Positions 11,701-24,800 of a stretch of 64,000 bases of DNA are shown piece by piece. A program made the translations under genes and the position numbers. Every line of letters starts with the position of its first letter. Position 1 is the first letter of the stretch. The notes beneath the pieces were generated by a model, which ran no database searches, had not been told where the DNA came from, and worked only from the letters and a program-made list of their open reading frames with translations. The DNA comes from Pseudomonas viciae (GTDB taxonomy: Bacteria > Pseudomonadota > Gammaproteobacteria > Pseudomonadales > Pseudomonadaceae), in the NCBI RefSeq assembly GCF_004786035.1, contig NZ_CP035088.1:3756001-3820000 (forward strand), read 5' to 3'.

Positions 11701-14700
11701 GAGCGCCGAACGTTTTATCGCCGACCGGTTCAGCACTGACCCGAACGCACGCCTGTACAAGACCGGCGACCTCGGTCGTTGGCTGGCCGATGGCACGCTA
11801 GAGTACCTGGGGCGTAATGACTTCCAGGTGAAAATCCGTGGTTTCCGCATCGAATTGGGTGAGATTGAGAATGCCCTGGTGGCCTACCCGGGTATCCGCG
11901 AGGCCGTGGTCATCGCCCGGGAAGACAATCGCCTGGTGGCGTATCTGTGCGGCGAATCGGTCAGTGCCGAACAACTGCGTAGCACCCTGCTCAAGCACCT
12001 GCCCGAATACATGGTGCCCAGCGCCTTCGTGCACCTGGACACCCTGCCCCTCACCGCCAACGGCAAACTCGACCGCCGCGCCCTGCCTGCGCCGGGCCTG
12101 GAATCCCTGGCGAGCAAAACCTACGAAGCGCCCCAGGGCGACACTGAAATCGCCATCGCCGAAATCTGGAAACACCTGCTTGGCCTGGATCAGGTCGGCC
12201 GTCACGACGGTTTTCTCGAACTCGGCGGTCACTCGCTGCTGACCGTGCAACTGCAAGCGCGTCTGCACCAGGACCTCGGTGTCGAGATCGACCTGCGAAC
12301 CCTCTTCGCCCAGACCTCGTTGAGTGAACTGGCCCAACGGGTGGAACAGGCCGGCCAGTCCCAGGTCCAGCCGATTGCCGTGGTGTCCCGCGAGCAAGCA
12401 TTGCCGCTGTCCCTGGCCCAACAACGCCTGTGGTTCCTCGATCAACTGGACCACGCCGCCAGCGTCGCCTATCACATGCCCGCTGCCCTGCACCTGCGCG
12501 GCCAGCTGGATCGCCACGCCTTGCAACGCGCCCTGGACCGCATCGTCGCCCGCCACGAAAGCCTGCGCACCACCTTCGAACGCCATGACGGCGAGGTCCG
12601 CCAGCGCTTCGCCGCCGCCGACATCGGCTTCGCCTTGCAGGAACACGACCTGCAAGCCCTCGACACCGAGGCCCGGCAGGCGGCCGTCGAGCAATTGACC
12701 CAGGCCGAAGCGCGGGACGCTTTCGATCTGAGCCAGGGACCGCTGATTCGTGGCCGCCTGCTGCGCCTGGACGCCGACGAACATATTCTGCTGGTAACCC
12801 AGCACCACATCGTTTCCGACGGTTGGTCGGTGGCGGTGTTGATCGGTGAATTCAACGCGCTCTATGCCGCCTTCAGCCAGGATCTCGACGATCCACTGCC
12901 GCCCCTGGCCCTGCAATACGCCGACTACGCCGCCTGGCAACAGCAGCACCTGCAAGGTGAACGCCTGCAAGCCCAGGTCGGCTTCTGGAAGGAACACCTC
13001 AGCGGCGCCCCGGCGCTGCTGGAACTGCCCAGCGACCATAACCGCCCGCAAGTGCAAAGCTACCAGGGTGCCGCGCTGGCCCTGCAACTGCCCGCAGCAC
13101 TCAGCACTCGCCTGCGCCGCTTCAGCCAGCAACAGGGCCTGACCCCGTTCATGACCCTGCTCGGCGCCTGGTCGATCCTGCTTTCGCGCCTGAGCAACCA
13201 ACCGCAAGTGGTGGTCGGCACCCCGGTGGCCAACCGTCCACGCCAGGAAACCGAGGCGCTGATCGGCTTCTTCGTCAACACCCTGGCCCTGCGCATCGAC
13301 GTCCAGGCCCACAGCCGTGTCGACCAGTTGCTGGCGCAGATCAAGGCCACCACCCTCGACGCCTACAGCCATCAAGACCTGCCGTTCGAGCAGGTGGTCG
13401 AAGTCCTGCAACCGGAGCGCAGCCTCGGCCACAGCCCGCTGTTCCAGGCCATGCTGGTGCTGGGCAATACCCCGCGCGACCAGGCGTTGGAATTGCCAGG
13501 GCTGAGCCTGACCCCACTGCCCCAGCCCACCGGCACCACCCAATTCGACGTGAGTTTGTCGCTCAACGACGATGGCGAAACCATCAGTGGCCAGTTCGAG
13601 TACGCCACCGACCTGTTCGACGAGAGCACCATCGCCCGTTGGGGCCAGCATTTGCTGCATCTGCTCGACGCGATGCTCGACGATGCCCACCAAGCGCTGG
13701 CGACCCTGCCGTTGCTGGATGACTCGCAGCGTCAACAACTGCTGGAAACCTTCAACCCGGCCAACATCGCTTTGGACGAAAGCCCAAGCCGTTTCCCGCA
13801 CGTGGCGTTCGAAGCACAGGCGAGCCGCACCCCGGACGCCGTGGCGCTGGTCTGCGCCGGGCAAAGCCTGAGCTACGCCGAACTCAATACCCAGGCCAAC
13901 CGCATCGCCCACGCGCTGATCGCCCTGGGCGTGCAACCCGACGACACCGTCGGCCTCTGCGCCCGGCGCAGTGCGCAAATGGTCATTGGCCTGCTGGGCA
14001 TCCTCAAGGCCGGCGCGGCCTATGTACCGCTCGATCCGCAGTACCCGGCGCAACGTCTGGCCCATATGCTGGCCGACAGCAAGCCACGAGCCCTGGTTCG
14101 CCAGCAAGGCCTGGACGAGTTGCCGCTGCCCCAAGGCCTGGCCACGCTGGAGCTGGGCAGCGCGGCGCTGCTGCAAGTCCCCGAGCACAATCCTTCAGTG
14201 ACAGCGCTGGGCTTCGGCCACCTGGCCTACGTGATCTACACCTCCGGCTCCACCGGCTTGCCCAAGGGCGTGATGGTCGAACATCGCGGCCTGCGCAACC
14301 TGCTGGACTGGTACCTCGAAGACCTGGCGTTCGATGCTGGCGATGCCGTGCTGCTGGCGTCCTCCTACAACTTCGACCTGACCCAGAAAAATATCCTCGC
14401 GCCACTGCTGGTCGGCGCCACGCTGCACCTGGCCGAAGAACCCTTCAACCCCGGCGCCATCGTCGCGCAGATCGCCGACGCCGGCATCACGCACCTCAAC
14501 ATGTCGCCCAGCGCCTTCCACGCGCTGGTGGACGCCGATCATCAGCAAGCCCTTGCCTGTCTGAAACGGGTGGTGTTGGGCGGTGAGCCGATCCAGCTCG
14601 CCATGCTGGAAAAACTCCCTCTGCCACGGCCAACGGTGATCAACAGCTACGGGCCGACCGAGTGCAGTGACGTGGTCGCCTGGTACACCGCTGATAGCGA

Positions 14701-17700
14701 TCTCGAGACCTACCGGCACCAGTCGATCCCGATTGGCCGACCGATCCGCAACATGCAGTTGCATGTACTGGACAGCCACGGGCAGTTGCTGCCGGTGGGC
14801 GTACCCGGTGAGATCCACATCGGCGGTATCGGTGTGGCCCGCGGCTACCTCAACCTGCCGCAGCTCAGCGCCGAGCGCTTTATCGCCGACCCGTTCTACG
14901 GCAAGGCCGACGCCCGGCTGTACAAGACCGGTGACATCGGTCGCTGGTTGCCCGACGGCACGTTGCAGTACCTGGGGCGTAATGACGATCAGGTGAAGAT
15001 TCGCGGCCTGCGTGTCGAACTGGGGGAAATCGAAGCCGCCCTCGCCGCCCTCGCAGGTGTTCGCGAAGCGGCGGTCGTTGCCCACGATCACCAGTCCGGC
15101 AAACGCCTGGTGGCCTACCTGTGCGGCGAACCGGCCGCTGCCGGACAATTGCGCGCCGAACTGCTCAGTCGCCTGCCCGAACACATGGTGCCCAGCGCCT
15201 TCGTGGTGCTGGACGCATTGCCGCTCACCCCCAACGGCAAGCTCGACCGCCGCGCCCTGCCCGAACCGGACCAGGATGCCTACGCCAGCCGCGCCTACGA
15301 GGCACCTGAAGGGCGTGTGGAACAGATCCTCGCCGAAATCTGGCAAGCCTTGCTGGGGATCGAGCGCATCGGTCGTCACGACGGCTTCTTTGAACTGGGC
15401 GGCCACTCGCTGATGGCCGTCAGCCTGATCGAACGCCTGCGCGAACAAGGCCTGAACGCCAACGTGCGCATGGTTTTCAGCGCCCCGAGCCTGCGAGAAC
15501 TGGCCCTGGCCCTGACGACCAGCACAAATCCGGTTTTCCAGGCGCCGGCCAATCGTATTCCGGACGCTTGCCTGGCACTGACACCGCAGATGTTGCCGCT
15601 GGTGGACCTGACCTCAGCCCAGCTCAAACACATCGTCGCTGCCGTGCCTGGGGGCGCGCAGAATATCCAGGACATCTACCCCCTGGCGCCACTGCAACAA
15701 GGCATCCTGTTCCATCATTTGCTCGGGCATGAAGGCGACGCCTATCTGGTGCGCTCGATGCTTGAGTTCGACAACCGCCAGCGCCTCGACGCCTTCATCG
15801 CCGCCTTGCAACAGGTGATCGACCGCCACGACATCCTGCGCACCTGCGTACATTGGGACGGTCTGCCCCAGCCAGTACAGGTCGTACAGCGCCAGGCGCG
15901 TTTGCCGGTGCACAGTGTTTCCCTCGACGGCCACAAGGACCCGCGCAGCCAGCTCGAAGCCTTGAGCGACCCACGGCAACTGCGCCTGGATCTGCGCCAG
16001 GCGCCGCTGATGCGTGCCTGCATCGCCCAGGATCCGCACTCCGAACGCTGGCTGCTGGCGCTGCTCAACCACCACATGGCCAGCGACCATGTGACCCTGG
16101 AAATCGTCCTGGAAGAAATCCACGCGATCCTTCATGGACAAAGCGAGAGCCTGGCGGCACCCCAGCCCTATCGCGACTTCATTGCCCAGGCCCAAGCCAT
16201 CCCGGCCGACGTTCACGAAGCCTACTTCACCCGCCGGTTGGCGGATATCGATGCCCCCACCGCGCCCTTCGATCTGTTGGAAGTGCAAGGCGACGGCAGC
16301 CATATCGAAGAAGCCAGTGTGCCGTTGGGCGTCGAGCTCAACCTGCGCATCCGCGCCCAGGCCCGGGAGCGAGGCATCACCCCGGCGACGCTGTTCCACG
16401 TTGCCTGGGCCCAGGTCCTGGCCCGCTGCACCGGCCGCGACGATGTGGTATTCGGTACGGTGGTCGCCGGGCGCCTGCAAGGCTCGGCCGGGGCGGAACG
16501 CGCCTTGGGCGTGTTCATCAACACCCTGCCGGTGCGCCTGCAACTGAGCGCCGGGGCCAATGAACAGGTCCTGGCCACCCACCGCGACCTGATCGAGCTG
16601 CTGGACCACGAACAGGCCTCCCTGGCCCTGGCACAGCGTTGCAGTGGCGTACCCAACGCCTTGCCGCTGTTCACCACGCTGCTCAACTATCGCCACCAGC
16701 GCGACGACAGCCAACTGCACTGGCCGGGCATGCGTATCCTCGACAGTGCCGAGCGGACCAATTACCCACTGACCCTGTCGGTCAACGACTATGGCGATGC
16801 CCTGGGCCTGACCGTGCAAAGTGTGCAGGGGGTTGACCCGCAGCGCATCTGCGCCTTGATGCAACGGGCGCTGGAGCAACTGACCCAGGCCTTGATGTAC
16901 ACGCCACAGATCCCACTCACGCAACTGGACGTGCTGCCTGCCCAGGAGCGCACCCTACTGCTGGAAACCTTTAACCAGACCAAGGTGGACTACCCGACGC
17001 ACCTGTGCATTCAACAGTTGTTCGAAGAGCAGGCGCGCCGCACACCGCACGCCTGTGCACTGCTCGACAGCCGGCAATCGCTCAGTTATGCCGAGCTCAA
17101 TGCCCAGGCCAACGGTCTGGCGCACCAGTTGATCGCAGCAGGGGTCCAACCGGGGGATCTGGTCGCCATCTGTGTCGAACGCAGCGTGGCGATGATCACT
17201 GCCCTGCTGGGGATTCTCAAGGCCGGTGGTGCCTACGTGCCGCTGGATCCGACCTACCCGGCCGAGCGCCTGGCCTCGATCATCGAGGACGCCAGGCCAC
17301 GCCTGTTGCTGGCCGATCCGGTCGGTCGCACGGCCGTGGGCACACTGCAGGAGGGCACTCGCTACCTGGCCATCGAACGGGCGCTGGCAGTGCGCTCGAG
17401 CAGCCAGGACCCACAACGGGATGCCCAGGGCCTGATCCCGGCGCACCTGGCCTATGTGATCTACACCTCTGGCTCCACCGGTAAACCCAAGGGGGTGATG
17501 ATCGAACATCGTAACCTGGTGGCCTCGACGCTGGCCCGTGGCACGGTGTATGGGCCGGCAACCGGCAAGCGCTTCCTGCTGTTGTCGTCGATTGCCTTCG
17601 ACAGCTCCGTGGCCGGGGTCTTCGGGACCCTGGTCGGTGGCGGCACCTTGTGCATCCCGGATGCCGAGACCGCCCGGGATCCCGATGCCATCGCCCGGTT

Positions 17701-18877
17701 CATTGGTGAACAGGCCATCACCTCACTGCTGTGCGTGCCGTCCCTGGGACGCCTGGTGCTGGCAAGCCTCGCCAGCGGCCACGGTCATGGCAGCCTGCAA
17801 GAAATGATCGTCGCCGGCGAAGCCTGTCCCGCGCAGTTGGTGCAGGAATGTGCTGGGCTGGAACCTGAGATCACCTTGTACAACGAGTACGGCCCCACCG
17901 AAGCCACCGTATGGGCTTCGGTGCATCGCTGCACCGCCCAGGACCGGGGCACGGTGCCCATCGGGCGGGCGATCCCCAACAGTCGCCTGTACGTGCTCGA
18001 CGAACAGCGCGAGCCGGTGCCACTCGGCGTGCCGGGCGAATTGTACGTAGGCGGCGCGGGGGTGGCGCGAGGTTACCTGGACCGGGCGTCACTGAACGCC
18101 GAGCACTTCCTCAGCGACCCATTCGGCCCGGGCGACACGCCACGGATGTACCGCACCGGCGATCTGGTGCGCATGCGCGCCGATGGGGTGATCGAGTTCC
18201 TTGGGCGCAACGACCAACAGGTCAAGATCCGTGGTTTCCGTATCGAACCCGGTGAAATCGAAGCCCTGATGCTGACCCTGCCGGGGGTGCGTGAGGCAGC
18301 CGTCATCGCCCGCGAAGACACACCGGGAGCCACGCGTCTGGTGGCGTACCTGAGCGTCGAGCCGCACCTGACCGGGCGTAACGCCAGCAGCACGCTACGG
18401 CCCTACCTGACCTCGCAGTTACCAGACTACATGGTCCCGGCGGCATTCGTGGTGGTCGAGCAGTTGCCCTTGAGCCCCAACGGCAAGCTCGATCGCAACG
18501 CCCTGCCGGCGCCTGCCAGCGAAGACTTCGCGTACCGCCAGTACGAAGCGCCAAGCGGCGAGACCGAAGCGTTGCTGTCGGCCATCTGGTCCGACCTGCT
18601 GGGGCTGGAGCGGATTGGCCGTCACGACAATTTCTTCGAGCTCGGCGGCCACTCGCTGCTGGCGGTGCAAGTCACGCTCCGGGCACGAGAAACCTTCGGC
18701 GTCGAAGTGCCGCTCAGAGGGCTGTTCGAACACCCCTCGCTGCTGGCCCTGGCCGACCTGATCAACACCCTGCAACTGGCGCAGTACGAGTCGGATGAAC
18801 TGCTCGACCTGCAACAAGAAATGGCTTCGCTGTCTGAAAGCGAACTGCTCGCTATCGTCTCCAAGGATGCTGAATAA
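2753..18877 (+). CDS. Five-module lipopeptide NRPS (NRPS1)
   Basis: The 5374-residue synthetase has the order C1-A1-T1 C2-A2-T2 C3-A3-T3 C4-A4-T4 C5-A5-T5. C1 (about 2790-4130, HHLVTDG) is a starter-type domain expected to attach a fatty acyl chain. Specificity codes read by alignment to GrsA are: A1 DVWHLSLID (Ser, exact); A2 DMENMGAVN (near the Orn/OH-Orn code DMENLGLIN); A3 DMKDLGMVD (Glu/Gln-like); A4 DLKNVGSDV and A5 DSALIAEVW (no match known to me). C3 and C5 carry HHLLGHEGD, the HH[IL]x4GD signature of dual condensation/epimerisation domains, so residues 2 and 4 should be D. There is no TE. The start at 2753 has AGGTG 7 nt upstream; the frame is open further upstream, but no better site precedes it. 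It overlaps NRPS2 by 11 bp. Confidence 0.95.
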   Translation: MDSSTDMSLSQDCVSHELASVQQGIWLDQIAHPDLPYYNIGMSLEIRGEINIPLFEKAIELVANRHDALRLSFSHEGGIGRQRVLPEVKVNLQVVEFSEEQAAAGLAMDYLRDAFRQPFESLTGQLWEARMVRCGPNLHYWLNRYHHLVTDGIGVALIGHAVGAAYNGLLAGNDEVAQGHSYLSFLEDDRAYLASSRYERDRQFWQETYAQMPPSLLQRRADFKTGQANALAPSAQVQAMLPRALYDALTQFASERSLSVAHVLISVVATYFCRTVGVDEIVIGMPVHNRTTARTKETAGMFSSVSPIRLPVDFDASLLDLMHTAGGQLRRCYRHQRFPIAELNRSLRLAQSGRRQLFDISLSFESLDGDDQFGGTSSTVITMDNGYEQTPMAIFVRDYHPFEDVHLDFNFNTAYFSLEEARLLQQRMLSMLEAVLEHHDTAVGHYPLMSQAERLRLQVEFNATARDYPQDVLIHQLFEQQAEQRPAACAVRDDTGPLLSYGQLNRQANRLAHRLIELGVKPDDRVAVSLRRGPEMVVALLGILKAGGAYVPIDPDLPSARQAFMLADSAPRAVLTSQALLAQLPPLDVPLLALDGDEDHAQLATQPEHDPAPHALGLTPRHLAYVLYTSGSTGNPKGVMNEHLGVVNRLLWARDQYGVDASDRVLQKTPFGFDVSVWEFFLPLLAGAELVMARPGGHQEPDYLARLMRQAGVTLLHFVPSMLDLFLEHHDRQDFPALRRVLCSGEALPRGLQRRFEQQLAGVELHNLYGPTEAAIDVTAWQCRPSDPGESVPIGKPIANIQMHVLDARGEPQPLGVAGELHIGGIGVARGYLNQAELSAERFIADPFSTEPNARLYKTGDLGRWLANGALEYLGRNDFQVKIRGLRIEIGEVEAALALCPGVREVVVIAREDHPGQADSKRLVAYVCGEPVPAEQLRSTLLKHLPEYMVPSAFVHLDALPLTANGKLDRRALPAPGLESLASKTYEAPQGDTELAIAEIWKHLLGLDQVGRHDGFLELGGHSLLTVQLQARLHQDLGVEIDLRTLFAQTSLSELAQRVEQAGQSQVQPIAVVSREQALPLSLAQQRLWFLDQLDHAASVAYHMPAALHLRGQLDRHALQRALDRIVARHESLRTTFERHDGEVRQRFAAADIGFALQEHDLQALDTEARQAAVEQLTQAEARDAFDLSQGPLIRGRLLRLDADEHILLVTQHHIVSDGWSVAVLIGEFNALYAAFSQDLDDPLPPLALQYADYAAWQQQHLQGERLQAQVGFWKEHLSGAPALLELPSDHNRPQVQSYQGAALALQLPAALSTRLRRFSQQQGLTPFMTLLGAWSILLSRLSNQPQVVVGTPVANRPRQETEALIGFFVNTLALRIDVQAHSRVDQLLAQIKATTLDAYSHQDLPFEQVVEVLQPERSLGHSPLFQAMLVLGNTPRDQALELPGLSLTPLPQPTGTTQFDVSLSLNDDGETISGQFEYATDLFDESTIARWGQHLLHLLDAMLDDAHQALATLPLLDNQQRRQLLGGFNQTHAPFPEGRLVHEWFEQQVQDRPRAIAVQAENSRLSYGELNARANRIAHRLIAAGLRPDERVTLLVERSPEMIIGILAILKAGGAYVPLDPNYPQDRLQHMLSDSSPRVLLTQGNLAGQLPPLPIAQLSLDDPAAGDERNPRVEGLTSRHLAYVMYTSGSTGKPKGVMLEHRSVCNQIGALQERYGLNPKDRILQFATMTFDMSVEEIFGALLSGATLVLRSDAWIAGTAAFAALCEQHAITVANLPTVFWQQVSRDLHVALPSSLRQFMIGGEAVGKQAVTQWFARAGHRPALFNAYGPTEATVNASIRLMESDHDDFRSIGKPVRNTQLHVLDASGNLVPLGVAGEIHIGGVGVARGYLNRQELTAERFIADPFSTDPDARLYKTGDLGRWLADGTLQYLGRNDDQVKIRGFRVELGEIEAILAGCAGVREAVVVAQESKPGQSDSKRLIAYLCGESVPVEQLRTALLAALPEYMVPSAFVHLEALPLTPNGKLDRRALPAPGQEAFASRAYEAPRGEVEQIVATVWQDLLGIEKVGRHDRFFELGGHSLLAVSLIDRLRQHGLSATVRTVFTAPSVREMAQALSRSEEVLFLAPANRIPADCTALTPDMLPLVELTPSQLERIVSAVPGGAANIQDIYPLAPLQQGILFHHLLGHEGDAYLVRSMIEFDDRQRLDAFVTALQQVIDRHDILRSAVHWVGQPQAVQVVQRRAVLPVQPITLAADEDPRAQLERLSDPRHLRLDLQQAPLMRACIAQDPHSQRWWLALLDHHMISDHVSLGIVLEEIQTLMQGQGADLPTPMPYREFVAQILATPPQAHEAYFAGRLASVDEPTAPFGVLDVQGDGAQVVETSVRLDPALSLRIRAQSRTAGVTPAVLFHLAWAQVLGRCTGRDDVVFGTVVTGRLQGSLGADRALGVFINTLPVRVQLAGLSVSTLVDETYRDLSELLAHEQASLALAQRCSGVTAGLPLFTTLLNYRHQTDGGSLANTDQVLAWDGVRFLSNEARTNYPIEVAVADEGDDFSLTAQAITGIDPQRIAAYLGQAVAALVEALEQAPERLASDLEVLPETERQLLLADFNRTASDFGPAQPIHTLFETQVQANPEAVALVCENQQLSYRQLNRRANHLARQLLELGIQPDQRVAICAERSLDMIVGLLGVLKAGAAYVPIDPAHPAERMAFMVQDSQPRALLSQAALNLPAGELPLLLLDTVDSLQAASNPAFDANPQVPGLTAEHLAYVIYTSGSTGQSKGVMVEHRSVFNFWQVLTRSTHRHCPTPATVALNAGFFFDMSIKGISQLFSGHRLVIIPQLIRASGHELLDFLEQHQVHAFDSTPSQLDTLLAAGLLERQSYQPVSVLLGGEAINAATWEKLRNCPNIRFYNMYGPTECTVDATIDLIRDLGERPSIGRPIANVQVHVLDARGQPTPLGVAGELHIGGAGVARGYLNRPELSAERFIADRFSTDPNARLYKTGDLGRWLADGTLEYLGRNDFQVKIRGFRIELGEIENALVAYPGIREAVVIAREDNRLVAYLCGESVSAEQLRSTLLKHLPEYMVPSAFVHLDTLPLTANGKLDRRALPAPGLESLASKTYEAPQGDTEIAIAEIWKHLLGLDQVGRHDGFLELGGHSLLTVQLQARLHQDLGVEIDLRTLFAQTSLSELAQRVEQAGQSQVQPIAVVSREQALPLSLAQQRLWFLDQLDHAASVAYHMPAALHLRGQLDRHALQRALDRIVARHESLRTTFERHDGEVRQRFAAADIGFALQEHDLQALDTEARQAAVEQLTQAEARDAFDLSQGPLIRGRLLRLDADEHILLVTQHHIVSDGWSVAVLIGEFNALYAAFSQDLDDPLPPLALQYADYAAWQQQHLQGERLQAQVGFWKEHLSGAPALLELPSDHNRPQVQSYQGAALALQLPAALSTRLRRFSQQQGLTPFMTLLGAWSILLSRLSNQPQVVVGTPVANRPRQETEALIGFFVNTLALRIDVQAHSRVDQLLAQIKATTLDAYSHQDLPFEQVVEVLQPERSLGHSPLFQAMLVLGNTPRDQALELPGLSLTPLPQPTGTTQFDVSLSLNDDGETISGQFEYATDLFDESTIARWGQHLLHLLDAMLDDAHQALATLPLLDDSQRQQLLETFNPANIALDESPSRFPHVAFEAQASRTPDAVALVCAGQSLSYAELNTQANRIAHALIALGVQPDDTVGLCARRSAQMVIGLLGILKAGAAYVPLDPQYPAQRLAHMLADSKPRALVRQQGLDELPLPQGLATLELGSAALLQVPEHNPSVTALGFGHLAYVIYTSGSTGLPKGVMVEHRGLRNLLDWYLEDLAFDAGDAVLLASSYNFDLTQKNILAPLLVGATLHLAEEPFNPGAIVAQIADAGITHLNMSPSAFHALVDADHQQALACLKRVVLGGEPIQLAMLEKLPLPRPTVINSYGPTECSDVVAWYTADSDLETYRHQSIPIGRPIRNMQLHVLDSHGQLLPVGVPGEIHIGGIGVARGYLNLPQLSAERFIADPFYGKADARLYKTGDIGRWLPDGTLQYLGRNDDQVKIRGLRVELGEIEAALAALAGVREAAVVAHDHQSGKRLVAYLCGEPAAAGQLRAELLSRLPEHMVPSAFVVLDALPLTPNGKLDRRALPEPDQDAYASRAYEAPEGRVEQILAEIWQALLGIERIGRHDGFFELGGHSLMAVSLIERLREQGLNANVRMVFSAPSLRELALALTTSTNPVFQAPANRIPDACLALTPQMLPLVDLTSAQLKHIVAAVPGGAQNIQDIYPLAPLQQGILFHHLLGHEGDAYLVRSMLEFDNRQRLDAFIAALQQVIDRHDILRTCVHWDGLPQPVQVVQRQARLPVHSVSLDGHKDPRSQLEALSDPRQLRLDLRQAPLMRACIAQDPHSERWLLALLNHHMASDHVTLEIVLEEIHAILHGQSESLAAPQPYRDFIAQAQAIPADVHEAYFTRRLADIDAPTAPFDLLEVQGDGSHIEEASVPLGVELNLRIRAQARERGITPATLFHVAWAQVLARCTGRDDVVFGTVVAGRLQGSAGAERALGVFINTLPVRLQLSAGANEQVLATHRDLIELLDHEQASLALAQRCSGVPNALPLFTTLLNYRHQRDDSQLHWPGMRILDSAERTNYPLTLSVNDYGDALGLTVQSVQGVDPQRICALMQRALEQLTQALMYTPQIPLTQLDVLPAQERTLLLETFNQTKVDYPTHLCIQQLFEEQARRTPHACALLDSRQSLSYAELNAQANGLAHQLIAAGVQPGDLVAICVERSVAMITALLGILKAGGAYVPLDPTYPAERLASIIEDARPRLLLADPVGRTAVGTLQEGTRYLAIERALAVRSSSQDPQRDAQGLIPAHLAYVIYTSGSTGKPKGVMIEHRNLVASTLARGTVYGPATGKRFLLLSSIAFDSSVAGVFGTLVGGGTLCIPDAETARDPDAIARFIGEQAITSLLCVPSLGRLVLASLASGHGHGSLQEMIVAGEACPAQLVQECAGLEPEITLYNEYGPTEATVWASVHRCTAQDRGTVPIGRAIPNSRLYVLDEQREPVPLGVPGELYVGGAGVARGYLDRASLNAEHFLSDPFGPGDTPRMYRTGDLVRMRADGVIEFLGRNDQQVKIRGFRIEPGEIEALMLTLPGVREAAVIAREDTPGATRLVAYLSVEPHLTGRNASSTLRPYLTSQLPDYMVPAAFVVVEQLPLSPNGKLDRNALPAPASEDFAYRQYEAPSGETEALLSAIWSDLLGLERIGRHDNFFELGGHSLLAVQVTLRARETFGVEVPLRGLFEHPSLLALADLINTLQLAQYESDELLDLQQEMASLSESELLAIVSKDAE
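5558..7305 (+). repeat. NRPS internal duplication R1, copy 1 (end of A1, T1, C2)
   Basis: About 1748 bp is nearly identical to 11972-13719 (constant offset 6414, only scattered third-position changes). It covers the end of A1, carrier T1 and the whole of C2. Identity stops abruptly at both ends (before CAACTGCGTAGC and after GTTGCTGGA), which indicates duplication or gene conversion between modules. Confidence 0.95.
10415..11927 (+). repeat. NRPS duplication R2, copy 1 (A3 adenylation domain)
   Basis: About 1513 bp, covering the end of C3 and most of A3, is nearly identical to 28011-29523 in NRPS2 (offset 17596). The shared segment contains every Stachelhaus position up to 331, so A3 and A8 should load the same amino acid. 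Confidence 0.95.
11972..13719 (+). repeat. NRPS internal duplication R1, copy 2 (end of A3, T3, C4)
   Basis: This is the partner of 5558-7305, covering the end of A3, carrier T3 and all of C4. C2 and C4 are therefore essentially the same condensation domain used twice. Both lack the dual C/E signature and keep HHIVSDGWS. Confidence 0.95.
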
Positions 18878-21800
18878 ATTGAACGAACATAACGATAGTC
18901 TCGACCAGTTGAAACGTGCCGCGCTCCTGCGCCTGCTCAAGCAACGCGGTGCGACACGGGTCATCGAAAGTGCTCCTGACGACATGACCGGCGTCGACCG
19001 CGACGCTCCGCTGGCGCTATCGTTCGCCCAGCAGCGGCTGTGGTTCCTCGACCAGTTGGACCCCACCGCCAGCGCCGCCTATCACATGCCTGCCGCCTTG
19101 GTGCTGCGCGGCGCCCTCGACCAGGCGGCGCTCAAGGAAGCCCTGAATCGTCTGGTGGCGCGGCATGAAAGCCTGCGCACCACCTTCCGCCGTGAAGGCG
19201 AACACCCGGTGCAAATCATCGCCCCGGCCGATTGCGGCTTCAGCCTGGTGGAGCATGACCTGCGCCATCTATCCCGGGACGAAGCCGCGGCCCAGGTCGC
19301 GCGCCTGAGCGAAGAGGCAGCCAAACAACCGTTCGATCTGCTGCACGGGCCGCTGATTCGCGGCAGCCTGCTACGCCTGGCCGACGACGAGCACCGGCTG
19401 CTGATCACCCAGCACCACATCATCTCCGACGGTTGGTCCATCGGCATCCTGGTCAAGGAATTCGCCACCTTGTACCAGGCATTCAGCGCCGGGCAGCCCG
19501 ACCCACTGCCACCCCTGCCCCGGCAATACGCCGACTACGCGGCCTGGCAGCGCCAGCACCTGGAAGGCGCACGCCTGGACCAGCAAGTGGAGTTCTGGCG
19601 CACTCACCTGGCCGGCGCCCCGCCCCTGCTTTCATTGCCCACCGACCGCCCACGCCCAGCAGTGCAGAGCTACCGCGGCGAAACCCTGGGCTTCGATCTG
19701 CCCGCGTCGCTGTCCGGTGCCATCGCCCGGTTCGCCCAGTCCCGCGCCGCCACGCCGTTCATGACCTTGATGGCCGCCTGGGCAGTCCTGCTGGCTCGGA
19801 TCAGTGGCCAGCAAGACCTGGTGATCGGCACCGTCGCCGCCAACCGCGACCGCCAGGATGTGCAGTCGCTGATCGGTTTCTTCGTTAACACCCTGGCCCT
19901 GCGCGTACGCCTGGAAGCCAACCCGACCCTCGATCAGGTGCTGCAACAGGTCAAGCACCTGATGCTGGAATCCTCGCCTCACCAGGACACGCCCTTCGAG
20001 CTGGTGGTCGAAGCCCTCAAGCCACCACGCAGCGCCAGCTACAGCCCGGTGTTCCAGACCATGCTCTACACCAATGCCGGGGGCGCAGGTGGCCAGCTGC
20101 AGTTGCCGGGGCTGAACCTGGAGTTTTTACCGTCGCCCAAGGACAACACCCAGCACGACCTGTCCCTGCACATCGACGAAGGGGGTCCAAGCCTGTCCTG
20201 CAGCCTGTCGTATTCCACCGCGTTGTTCGACGCCTCCACCATCGAGCGACTGGCGGGGCGTTTCGAACGTCTGCTGCACTGCTTCACCGAAGCCCCGGAC
20301 ACCCGGATCGCTGCGCTGGAGCTGGACCCGGCCCTGGCCTTGCCTGAGGTCAAGGCCCTTGTGCCTGTACCGGAGCGACTGCCGCTGTCCTTTCACCAGG
20401 AGCGGATGTGGTTCGTCGACACCTTCGAAACCGGCTACCTGTACAACGCCAACCCGGTCTATCACAACATTGCGCTGCTGCTGGAACTGAGCGGCGAGGT
20501 CAATCAACCGGCCCTGCAAACCGCCCTCGACGGACTGCTGGCCCGCCACGCCATCCTGCGCTGCCGGGTGCTCAGCGACGGCAGCAGCGCCTGGCAGCAA
20601 TTCGACGGGCCGGCGACCCTGGCGCTCGAACTGATCCAGGGCAACCCTCACGACCTGGCGGCCCAGGCCCTGGCCGAAACCCGCCGCCCCTTGACCATGG
20701 ACGGCGGCAGCCTGGTGCGCGCCAGCCTGGTACGAGCGGACGAGCGCCGCGCCATCCTGGCCATCGCCGTGCACCACTTGCTGGCCGACCGCAGCGCCAT
20801 GCAGTTGCTCAAGCGCGACCTGCTGGCGCTCTATGAAGCCGCCTGCGCCGACCGCCGCGCCGAGCTACCGGCCTTGTCGTTAGGCTACGGCGACTTCGCC
20901 GCCTGGCAACGCAACCTGCCGGCCACGGTGCTGGAAAACCTGCGGGCCTACTGGGCCTATCAACTGCGCGGCAAACTGCAAGCCCTGGAGCTGCCACTGA
21001 ATCGACCGCGGGCGGCGGTGCATGTGTTTGCCGAAGCCAGCCACAGTTTCACCCTCGAACCGGCGCTGGTACGGCGCCTTGAGGCCCTGGCCCGGGAAGT
21101 CGGCGTGAGCTGCGATAGCCTGGCCCTGAGCGCTTTCACGGCGCTGCTGCGCCGCTACGCCGGCCACGATGAGCTGGTGGTCGGCACCACGGCCGCCTGT
21201 CGTGAGCCGGCCTTGCGCGATGTCGTCGGACCGCTGGACAACCTGCTGGTGATGCGTGGCCAGTGTGACAGCGAGACCACCCTGCAACAGCTGTGGGAAC
21301 AGACCGCGAGCAACCTGGCCCAGGGCCTGCGGCACCGGCACATGCAGTTCGACCAATTGGTACTGGCCCTCAATCCGGCCAAGGACATGAGCCGCACCGC
21401 GTTGTTCGATGTGCTCTTCAACTTCCAGCACACCACCGACGCCAGTGCGCTGGTCGCGGGCCTGGCGGTCAATACCCTGGAAACCAACCTCGGCTACGGC
21501 AAGAACGACCTGCACCTGCTGATCACGGCCGGTGAGCCCCAATGGGCCGGGCACCTGGTGTACAACGCGGAGTTCTTCGACGCCGAATTCATCCAACAGC
21601 TGATGCGCCATTACGTGCGCTTGCTGGAGGCCTTCGTCGCAGATTCGCAGCAGCGGGTCGACGACGTCCCATTGTTAGATAGCGCCGAACGCCGGCGGCA
21701 GATTCTCGACTTCAACGACAGCGAAGCCGCCTGGCCCGACACCCTGACCCTGCATCAGATTTTCGAGGAGCAGGCCCGCCAACACCCGGAACGCACCGCC

Positions 21801-24800
21801 GTCAACCTGGGCCCGGAGCACTTGAGCTATCGACAGCTCAACGAACAGGCCAACCGCCTCGCCCACCGTTTGCGCTCGGCCGGCGTGCAGCCGCAAGAAC
21901 TGGTGGCCATCGCCCTGGATCGCTCGGTGCAAATGATCGTCGCCACCCTGGCGGTGCTCAAGGCCGGCGGCGCCTACGTGCCGATCGACCCGAGCTCGCC
22001 CCAGGAGCGCATCGCCTATGTGTTGCGTGACAGCGGCGCACGCAAGGCCATCGCTCGCCAGGACATGAGCCCGGCGTTACAGGATCTTGGCATCGAAGTC
22101 TTCGATGCCACCCCGGCCAATGGCAGCAGCGCCGCCGACCTGCCGAACCTCACCGCAGCGAACCACCTCTGCTATGTGATCTACACCTCGGGTTCCACTG
22201 GCGAACCCAAGGGTGCGTTGCTCGAACATCGCAACGTTGTGCGATTGCTGCACAACAATCGCCTGGATTTTCAGTTCAATGCCGACGATGTCTGGTCGTT
22301 GTTCCACTCCAACGCCTTCGATTTCTCGGTCTGGGAAATCTTCGGCGCCCTGCTCTACGGCGCGCGCCTGAGCCTGGTACCCGAAGCCCTGCGTCGTGAT
22401 CCGGTGGAGCTATTGGGTTTCCTTGAACGCGAACAGGTGACGGTGCTGAACCAGACGCCCTCGGCGTTCCATCAGCTCAGCGCCGCGGCCCTGACGACGC
22501 CGGATGTGCGTCTGGAGCACTTGCGTTATGTGATTTTCGGTGGGGAAAGCCTGGAGTTGGGCAGGCTCGACGCCTTCCATCGGGCCTTCGGACATGTGGC
22601 GCTGGTGAACATGTACGGCATCACCGAAACCTGCGTGCACGTGACCTACAAGGCCATTGGCGCAGCGGACATCGCCGCCGGCGTCTCCAATGTCGGGCGG
22701 CCGATCCCGACCACCGTGGCCTATGTGCTCGATGCCCGTCAGCGGTTGTTGCCGGTGGGGGTGGCCGGTGAGATCTGCGTCGGTGGGCTGGGGGTCGGTC
22801 GCGGTTACCTGAACCGTCCGGCCCTGAGTGCCGAGCGTTTCATTGCCGACCCATTCCGTCCCGGGGAACGGCTGTACCGCTCCGGAGACCTGGGCAAGTT
22901 GCTGGACAACGGCGAGATCGTTCACCTGGGGCGGATGGACGCCCAGGTGAAGATCCGCGGTTTCCGGATCGAACTGGGGGAGATCGAAGCGAAGCTGCTG
23001 GCCTGCGCCGGTGTGCGTGAAGCCCGGGTACTGGCGCGCGAGGACATGAGCCAGGGCAAGCGCCTGATCGCCTACCTGATCCCCCTGCGGGGAACCACGC
23101 TGGAAGTGGCCGCATTGCGCAAGCAATTGGGCGCTACCCTGCCCGACTACATGATCCCCAGCGCCTTTGTCAGCCTGCACGCCTACCCACTCACGGCCAA
23201 CGGCAAGCTGGACCAGGATGCGCTGCCGGCGCCGGACCTGGATGCCATGTCCGAACGTGGCTATGTCGCCCCCGAAGGCGCCACCGAAACCGCCCTGGCG
23301 CGGATTTTCCAGGAGCTGCTCGGCCTGGAACGGGTCGGTCGTAGCGACAGTTTCTTTGAATTGGGTGGGCATTCCCTGCTCGCCGCGCAACTGGTCTCCC
23401 GAGTGCGGCAACAACTGGGCGGCGACCTGATGCTGCGCGAGTTGTTCAGCCATCCGACCGTGGAGGAACTGGCGCGGGTAGTGGGCGACCGGCAAACAGC
23501 ACACACCGAGACCATCGGTCTGGTAGACCGCGACAAACCCCTGGCGCTGTCCTTTGCCCAGCAACGCCTGTGGTTCCTCGACCAGCTCGATGCCGACGCG
23601 GGCAGCGCATATCACATGCCCGCGGCGCTGCTGCTGCGCGGCAATCTCGACCGTGCCGCGCTCAAGGCAGCCTTGGACCGCTTGGTGGCGCGGCATGAAA
23701 GCCTGCGCACCACCTTCGTACGCCGTGGCGAGCAACCGGTACAGGTCATTGCCCCGGCACACTGTGGCTTTGCTCTCAGCGAACAGGACCTGCGCTCGCT
23801 GCCGTATGAGCAGGCCAGCCTCAGTGCGGCCCGCATCGGCAATAGCGAAGCCCTGGCGCCGTTCGACCTGGCTCAGGGACCGTTGATTCGCGGTCGCCTG
23901 CTGCAGTTGGCCGACGACGAGCACATCCTGCTGATCACCCAGCACCACATCATCTCCGACGGTTGGTCGGTGGGTGTATTGGTCAAGGAATTCGCGGCCC
24001 TCTACCGGGCCTTCAGCCAGGGGCAGGTCGATCCGTTGCCGGCGCTGCCGATCCAATACGCCGACTACGCGGCCTGGCAACACCAGGCCCTGAACGGCGA
24101 GCGCCTGAGCCGCCAGGCCGACTTCTGGCGTGAGCACCTGGGCGGTGCGCCGGCGTTGCTGTCCTTGCCCACCGATCGTCCGCGTCCGGCGACGCAAAGC
24201 TATCGGGGTGGCGACGTCCCGGTGGAGATCGCGCCGGCATTGCGCGAACGCTTGGAACGTTTCGGCCAACGACACAACGTCACCCTGTTCATGACCTTGC
24301 TCAGCGCCTGGTCGGTGCTTATGGCACGCCTGGGTAACGAGCGCGACGTGGTCATTGGCGTGCCGACCGCGAACCGCGGTCGCACCGAAACGGAAAACCT
24401 GATCGGTTTCTTCGTCAACACCCTGGCCCTGCGCGTGAACCTGACAGAAAACCCGAGCGTGGTGCAGTTGCTGGAACAGATCAAGCACACCACGCTGGCG
24501 GCCCACGAACACCAGGACATTCCCTTCGAGCAGGTCATCGAAGCCTTGCAACCACCGCGCTCGTTGAGCCACAACCCGCTGTGCCAGGTTGCCCTGTCGC
24601 TGGATAACACCCCCGGTGGCGGCGAATTGAGCCTGCCCGGCCTGACCTTGACCCCCGTGGCCCAAGCCCATGAAACCTCGCAGTTCGACCTGATGCTGAC
24701 GCTGGGCAATGACGGCGGCAGCCTGGCCGGGGTGATCGAATACGCCAGTGACCTGTTCGACCGTTCCACCGTGGAACGCTTTGCCCAGCACTTTCAAACG

